From: Phlyctochytrium arcticum | Taxonomy: Eukaryota; Chytridiomycota; Chytridiomycetes; Chytridiales; Chytridiaceae | NCBI GenBank assembly: GCA_025602905.1 | Contig: JAHLKI010000013.1 | Coordinates: 186,001-250,000, forward strand | DNA: 64,000 nucleotides | Direction: 5' to 3' | In this document: piece after piece, positions 58,226 through 64,000 of the stretch | Layout of the letters: each line of letters opens with the position of its first letter | Numbering within the stretch: position 1 is the stretch's first letter | Translations under genes and position numbers: made by a program | Notes under the pieces: model-generated | Told to the model about the DNA's origin: nothing | Seen by the model: the letters and a program-made list of their open reading frames with translations, nothing else | Database searches by the model: none

Positions 58226-59018
58226 TTAAGCGAGGAAAACGGCAGCGGCGCCAGCAGCAACCAGGGATCCGAGGGAGGCAGCGGCACCAGAGAGAGCTCC
58301 GCTGTTTGCGGGGACAGGCTTGTTTGTTCCGGTAGCTGTTGGGGAACCGGAGGTTGTTGGTGTGCTAGTGTTTCCAGCGGCGGAACCAATGGCACACTTG
58401 AGGGTCAAGTTGGAAATCTTCCACTCACCGCCAGCGGCAGTAGGGGCGGGGTTGAAGTTGATGATGGTCATATCTTCAACATATTTGGTGTTGAGCTCGG
58501 GGAAATCGGCAAATGGAACTTCAACCTTTCCGTCCTTGACGTACTTTGCGGCATCAACGTAGCCGGGTTGTGCTAGAAAAGAGAAGAATAAGCTTTGTGT
58601 TTATTTCATCAAGGCAGACCCTCAAAGAGCTTAAAATCCCAAATGGAAGAAAAGACCCCCAATACTTACTGGTAGCCTTGGTCTGGCAATCGGCGTTGCG
58701 AACAGCCCAAGAGACTTGGAATTTGCCGTTGGCGGGACCAGTGTACTCGAAAGCCACACCCTTGTACTGAGACAAATCCTGGCACTTGGCAGGGTTAAAG
58801 TGAACAGCGACGTAGCCCTTGGCAGGATCACCACCGGCAGCGTCAGCGGCCAGAGTCCACTGCTGGTTTCCGGTGGGGTTGGACTTGATGCCGGACCAGC
58901 CTTCAGCGACAAAGGCAGCGTCTCCGGCGACGGGGGTATCAGTGCAGGCCTGGGCGGAGACGGAGGTCGAGGCAGCGGCGGCAACCAGGGCAAGCGAAGC
59001 GGCGGTAGTAAAGTGCAT
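58226..59018 (-). CDS. GPI-anchored secreted protein with a carbohydrate-binding-like domain
   Basis: Two exons (58670-59018, 58226-58572) join in phase to 231 residues. The signal peptide is clear (MHFTTAASLALVAAAAS, cleavage near SVSAQA). Residues 30-170 form a beta-rich, Trp- and Gly-containing domain with strands such as KGVAFEYTGPANGKFQVSWA and DMTIINFNPAP, reminiscent of the CBM11/CIA30 galactose-binding-like fold. A Thr/Ser/Pro-rich linker (STPTTSGSPTATGT) and a small-residue plus hydrophobic tail (ANSGALSGAAA, then LVAAGAAAVFLA) fit GPI attachment. It is probably a cell-surface or wall protein that binds polysaccharide. Strong codon bias toward C/G endings suggests high expression. 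Confidence 0.78.
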
Positions 59019-59090
59019 GTTTGTGAGGGTTGTTTTGGGAAGATGCTCTGGAAAAAGATGCTGGGCGGGGGCGGAGGATTGCGGCCGGCC

Positions 59091-59097
59091 TTTTATA
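59091..59097 (-). promoter_or_regulatory. TATA box of the GPI-anchored protein gene
   Basis: TATAAAA on the minus strand about 73 bp before the ATG at 59018, followed by a GC-rich leader. Confidence 0.6.
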
Positions 59098-59728
59098 GGA
59101 TTTCCGCGGCTCAGCGTGGCCGCCGCCCCAACCAACGCGACGTCAATTCCCAAAGTTATTTCCAACCCCCGCCACGCACAGCCGAAGCCACAGGCTCCTT
59201 TGGCCGCGGCGCGCTGCATTTTCTGGGGCTGGACTCTTGAATTTGCCATTGGGATAATGTCAAAAAGCTTGCAACTTTCGGCTGGCTAAGAATAGTCTTT
59301 GTCTCGCGTATTTTTGGCCTGGCCTATTTCACCAAAGGAAAAAAATACTTTCAAAGTAGACCCTGGAAATAAAAAAAGTAGGTTTGAGAATTGTGGAACT
59401 TGCCGCTGGTCACGTGGCCGGAACCGCCGATTGTTCTTTTGATCCGCGGCGGCAAAGTCTTGTTCCGTGACGTCAAGTCCTTGGCGCCCGGCTCCAGCAG
59501 CTGCGCAGCACCATAGCGCAGCACAGCGGGGCGCAGACGGTATCTCCATATATCCGAGCGCATACATGAGATAACTGAGATATGAGAAGATTAAAAATAC
59601 ATCAGGAAGTGTGGGAAAAAAAGTGAAAATGCCGAAAAACAAGGACGCGTAGGGTATAGTAGGAAATGGCTAAAGGAAATGGGCCAAGAGAAAAGAGGTA
59701 ACAGATGAAAGAGAGAGAGAGACAGCTA
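59098..59728. other. Intergenic
   Basis: About 630 bp: the upstream region of the GPI-anchored gene and the 3' UTR of the receptor gene. Several palindrome-like GGCCGCGGCGCG and CACGTGGCCGG motifs occur near 59204 and 59410. No gene is supported. Confidence 0.45.
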
Positions 59729-62700
59729 CTACACGCCGATGGCAGTCGACGCCCTTACGGCATTCAAAGCACCCGTGAGCATCACTCCTCCAGTCATAAT
59801 CCCACCGCTATGCGATTCAGGAGTTGGCTCCGTAGCCAACGTAGTCAAAAAGGATGCCCATTCTTCTGCCTCTTCCTTGTTGGCGGCTTGAAAATCCAGA
59901 TTGCCTTTACTCCACAGTACCGAGAACCGATCATGCGTGACATCCAGAGAAACATTGGCTCCCATCAGTGGTATGGCAAGAACTTGGTCTTGTTCAGACT
60001 CACTTTGAATCAGCAACACAGCGACAGGCTGACCGACAATCCGTGCAGTGTGAATTTGCCAGCGGCCAGAAGTGATGGAGCTCTTGCCCCGCACCGTAAA
60101 CGTGGCCATTCGTACGGTGGTAGACACGGTCGTGGACAATGGTTTGGATTTCTTGGGCACGTCGGGTGGCGGTTGATTTACATCTCCAACTGTCGAATCA
60201 TCCTTGATGCTGGAGCCAGCTTTGGACTGCATCCGCCGCAAATTACTGGTAGTACCCCCCACAGAGCTGGCGCGTCCCAATCCTAGGAATGCAAGTTTTG
60301 AATCCGACTGTCGCATAACTGCCAGTAGGTAGCGGCCTGTAAGCAGGCAATAGGAAACACCAGTTCCAAACAATATCATGGCACTTCGAACATAAAACCC
60401 AACAGCAATAGTTGGCCGGCCCACATAAGTGATGATCAGAATAATTACAACGCAAAAGAAAACATTGTAGATGGCTACTCCGATAGCCTTGGTCTCGTTG
60501 AACATACTGTATATGTTGCGAGTTGCAAAGGCAAAATAGCAGCACGTCGATATCAACAGCCCGTTGTATACGTACATGATGATGGGGAAAATGCTGTTGG
60601 CCGCCGTGTTGCTTGACGCGCATTCATAGTACCGTCGTTCATTGATGATATCGACAATTTCTCGAGGGGTTAATGGGAATGCTGCAGACCAGACCACTAC
60701 AAGTATCTGTATTGTATTCCCATAGTAGATGCGTAAGTACCCAAAAAATTTCTTCCCAAAAAAGTTGCGCAGTACTTACGAGCTCCAGAAATACAACGCT
60801 GCCTGTTCCAAACAAAAGCCGTTTCGTACCCAACTGTCGAGTCATCGCCCTTCGATTCTCAAATATCCTGTTGTCAAAAGAGTTTCATTGGCATGCAGCA
60901 CTTCTACTCTGCGATTCAGTAAAGTACCGGTAAAGGCGGAACATCTTGACGAGTAAGCTCCCAACTATCATCGAGACTCCCAGAGCTAGCATGGCCATGA
61001 ACAAGTTACAAGTACTCTCAGTGGGTACTTCAACAGCATTGGGAAAGATGGATAAGGCACACAAGGCCATCCCAGCTGCTGCAATGGCCATAAACTCGGG
61101 GGATAGCGGTTTCAGCAGCCTTTCTTCTTTGAGAATCCATATAAGTGGGACAGAAGCAACGGAGACCAGACCAAGGAACCCCGCGATGACTAGGAAGAAG
61201 ATAGGGGCGACCTTGTTGTACCCCGCCGCGTCTAAAACTAGCAGGTACTGATCAGTCGGAATTTGGGTGGACCCAGAGTGGAATCGAGGGGCCGCGGTAA
61301 TGTTGAGGGATTCTGTAGTTCCCTGAGCAATCACGCTCACTCCACCACCGTAAATGTTGCGCACTTCAAAGTTGGCCGACCGCAAGTTACCGTTAGCATG
61401 CCACTATAACCTACTTTTAAACAAGTGGGGTGGCAACGCATGTCAACAGACTTACGGCAGTCGGACCCGTTGCTCCTTGAAATGTAAAGTCCAAAAATTG
61501 ATAGACGGTCAAGTTAAGATTTTTCCATACGTTATTGGCTATATCCTGTGCCGTCAGGTTGCGTTTGATCATGAGGTTCTTGAAAGCGTACGCGAACGCC
61601 CATACAGCATCATACTTCTCAAAATATGAGTCTGTCAAATCTTGAAAAACAAATGCCAGGCAGAATGCTTACATGTGTGGCACACCCAACTTGGGGTTGC
61701 ACGCCCCCATAACGGGCTTTGAATTTGTTGACAAAATTGGTCGAGTACGACGAGTACTCTTGACCCACAGTCACCAACGATCCGGTAAGTAAGTTTTCAT
61801 CCGTGACTTCGTATTCTTCGTTTTGCCGATATGTGGCCATCACGTCGGGAGTAATATACACATACTGCGGACCAATCATCTGATGGATGTCCAGTGCGCG
61901 ATAAACGCGAATTGACTCGGCCGTACTTTCGGGTAGGAAGAGTATGATTCGCACTCCAGATGCTTTAAGTGTGTGAATCTTGTGCTGAAAACTTTCTTCG
62001 TCCTTAACGTCGTAGTTGAGGACTTCAAGTATTTGTATGTTGTAGTTGGATGCCGAGGTGCGGATGACGTCGGCGAGTCCTTGTGCGTACTCGCCCGTGG
62101 ATGCAAAGACGCCGATTCTCGTCCATTTAAGCGACTGGACCAGTTTGAGCATGACAAGGGCCTGGAGATTGTCATCGGGGGTCAGACGGAAAAACGTGGG
62201 AAATTCCTTCTTGTTGGCCAGCGCTGGAGAAGTGGCCCAGCATGAACATTGGAAAATCTAGAAGAGAAAATTCTATGGGTTGAGTTATGACCTCAAACAT
62301 TTGGACAGAAAAACTCAACTTACGCCTGTGGTTGATAACGTATACGACATTAGCTTACTCCCACTGGAAAAAATCTCTCCAATTATGCCATTATACCCTT
62401 GTGTAACTGCATTCATGGTGGCCGCAATGAGCTTTCCTGTTATACAAGAATATATGACAATAAGAATTGATCAAACACTTTGATTCACGCGCAAATGGGA
62501 CGACGAAAAATAAACCAACACAAACCATTATCTTGAAAAAAATCAATTCCATCCACTTTAAACGGCGTAGAACCAAACATATTGGATGCCTATAGAGGGT
62601 GTTCCCGCCCGATGGAAGTTAGTTGATTATAAGCTTTCTCTCCAAAGGGGTAACAATTTTTGCCGTACATTAATTTCTTCCACGGCCAATCGCACACTGT

Positions 62701-62845
62701 CGTTGACGGGTCGGAGTAACTCGAGTTTGGCGAAAAAGGGCATAACGAGAGCTAAACGAATGGGATTGATCTGAGCTGTTGACAAGCTAACGATATGGCT
62801 CCAGAGCAGTAGCCATGACCAAAGTAGCCGTTTTACGTTGGCCAT
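59729..62845 (-). CDS. GABA-B-type class C GPCR with C-terminal PH-like domain
   Basis: Eight exons (62669-62845, 62526-62589, 62324-62436, 61673-62257, 61456-61614, 60928-61403, 60780-60867, 59729-60706) join in phase to 879 residues. A signal peptide comes first (LLWSWLLLWSHIVSLSTAQ). The Venus-flytrap domain (about 25-420) shows AVEEIN, IAATMNAVTQGYNGIIG, FPTFFRLTPDDNLQALVML, WTRIGVFAS, YDAVWAFAYA and FQGATGPTAW. There is no cysteine-rich domain, as in GABA-B receptors. Seven helices lie at about 430-690, with the class C loop motif LYRIFENRR after helix 3. The tail has a Ser/Pro linker, then a PH-like domain (about 757-855): RGKSSITSGRWQ, VLAIPLMGANVSLD, RFSVLWSKG and the closing helix KEEAEEWASFLTTL with its Trp. 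It should sense a small extracellular ligand and signal through G proteins; the PH-like part may bind phosphoinositides. Confidence 0.88.
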
Positions 62846-64000
62846 GGGAAACTCCGGTGCAGTTCTTTTTGAAAACAGTTGGTGAGGGCGTATATACTTG
62901 ATGCGGAGGAGGGAAATCACGAACGAACAATTCTTTTTTAAAAAGCTCAGAATCACAAAGTGGGTATTTTAATAGAATTGTTGTCCTTTCTTATTTCCTT
63001 TTCGCTCCGTTCGGCGCTCCCTTTCTGAAGTTGAAAGCAGGATAAGTTCCTAAAAACAAGCCCTCATTTACGTAGATACAAAAACCATACCAGCCTGCCT
63101 TTCATAGTTGATCGGAAACCTACCGCGGACTGGCGTGCAAGCCCTTGGGGCAGAAGTCACTCCAGCTTATAACACCACGGCACCGGTGTGTTGGTCGGAC
63201 CCTAAAAACTACATTTCCGGGCCAGTTTGTTTTGTTTGGATACTGAAAAATCGAACATTGCGAAAATGCACCAAATGCTGGCAAATAGTTCTTTTGACAG
63301 TTTCTGGTATAATGAAAAATCGAACATTTGCGAAATGAACTAAATACTGGCAAATAGTTGTTTTCCTTTGTTGATTATTTGGATGCTCACTGGTTTGGAC
63401 GCCCGTTGTAGGCTCGCAACAGAACTACTGCTATGCTTTGCACCTTATTTTTCTATCACATTCCCCTTTCATTCCAGCTGATAAAGACAACCTGAATTTC
63501 GTCCTCCGGATGATACCAGTGGTATGATATTCTGGCGATTCCAGTACATATAGTCACTTGTGACCGCTTGTCCCTGTTTACAAGCACAATCACCGGCGGT
63601 GCAGCATTTGCGCATTGACTAATAAACTTTTTCGATACTTACTTGCCGATTAACATTGTCGAAATTGTGGGATGACGACTCTCTGATGAATGGATCCATT
63701 GCAAGCCCAAACCAGAGATATTATAGCACCCATTGCCACCCAATGTTCCAAAGAAAAAAGAAACGCCGTCAATCCGTCTTGTGCCGCCCCTCGTACCCTG
63801 ATTATGAGATTCCAAGGGTTATTGGCGCTGGTATTGAATTCAAAGGTAGTTTCAGAGACCCTGGACCAAATAGCATGTTGCCGATTTTCCTCTGAGTTTG
63901 ACCATATCGAGCGTCGCCTCGCGAAGTAGGAGCGGAGTTTGGCTACGTAATACACTAGTACCAGCCAAAGAGAAGAGTTGTTTTCGACAATTTTTCGCAA
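62846..64000. other. Right end of window, no supported gene
   Basis: About 1.15 kb. It includes the promoter of the class C receptor and a short direct repeat. A 116-codon minus-strand frame (63650-64000) runs off the edge and could be the 3' end of a further gene, but it shows no recognised motif. Confidence 0.4.
63245..63362. repeat. Direct repeat, two copies, 69-bp period
   Basis: About 49 bp (GAAAAATCGAACATT ... TGGCAAATAGTT) occur at 63245 and again at 63314, with a few changes. Confidence 0.85.

Noticed and set aside
58205..59289. Gly/Ser-rich plus-strand frames opposite the GPI-anchored gene
   Set aside because: They are antisense to a spliced gene with a signal peptide, TATA box and phase-consistent intron; the composition reflects codon bias.
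63650..64000. Minus-strand frame at the right edge as another class C receptor exon
   Set aside because: No flytrap or helix motif can be recognised in it and the window ends; left as unsupported.

Overview
The window reads as nuclear DNA of a fungus, most likely an early-diverging zoosporic (chytrid-like) lineage. Multi-exon genes have short introns (about 40-90 nt, mostly GT..AG with a CTAAC/CTAAT-like branch site), and the gene set is fungal housekeeping (G6PD, Vps45, F-BAR/SH3 protein, Ccc1/VIT1, beta-carbonic anhydrase, mitochondrial cruciform resolvase). It also carries animal-like receptors such as a GABA-B-type class C receptor. The lineage is inferred from gene content only. Splice models were built by hand and checked for phase; most close exactly in frame.

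Left part (0-26 kb), mostly single-copy genes: the 3' end of a WD40-type gene; tRNA-Ser(GCT) beside copies of its own 5' half; a secreted protein behind a duplicated promoter region; a 7TM protein with a proline-rich tail; an F-BAR/HR1/SH3 protein with one frameshift in a 7-C run; Vps45, divergent from an alpha-arrestin-like gene; two C2H2 zinc-finger proteins, one with a duplicated intron-exon unit and one with AT-hooks; a secreted PLC-like phosphodiesterase; and G6PD.

Middle part (27-38.7 kb): a decayed gene with AP2-like segments, a small two-exon gene, beta-carbonic anhydrase, an unrecognised acidic protein, a LURP-one/tubby-like protein with a polyQ N-terminus, a Ccc1/VIT1 metal transporter, and a Ydc2/Cce1-type resolvase with two SAP-like motifs.

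Right part (38.9-64 kb), a receptor-rich accessory region: a tandem pair of cAR/GCR1-like 7TM receptors (one frameshifted), then four copies of a second, unrecognised 7TM family (three intact, one pseudogene). Between the latter lie two decayed copies of another gene, one holding a 178-bp inverted-repeat element (MITE) with a TA target duplication. After these come an alpha/beta hydrolase, a GPI-anchored secreted protein, and an 879-residue class C GPCR with a Venus-flytrap domain, seven helices and a C-terminal PH-like domain. Seven complete or nearly complete 7TM genes plus one pseudogene in 64 kb suggest an expanding sensory repertoire; no ligand or signalling partner can be read from the DNA.
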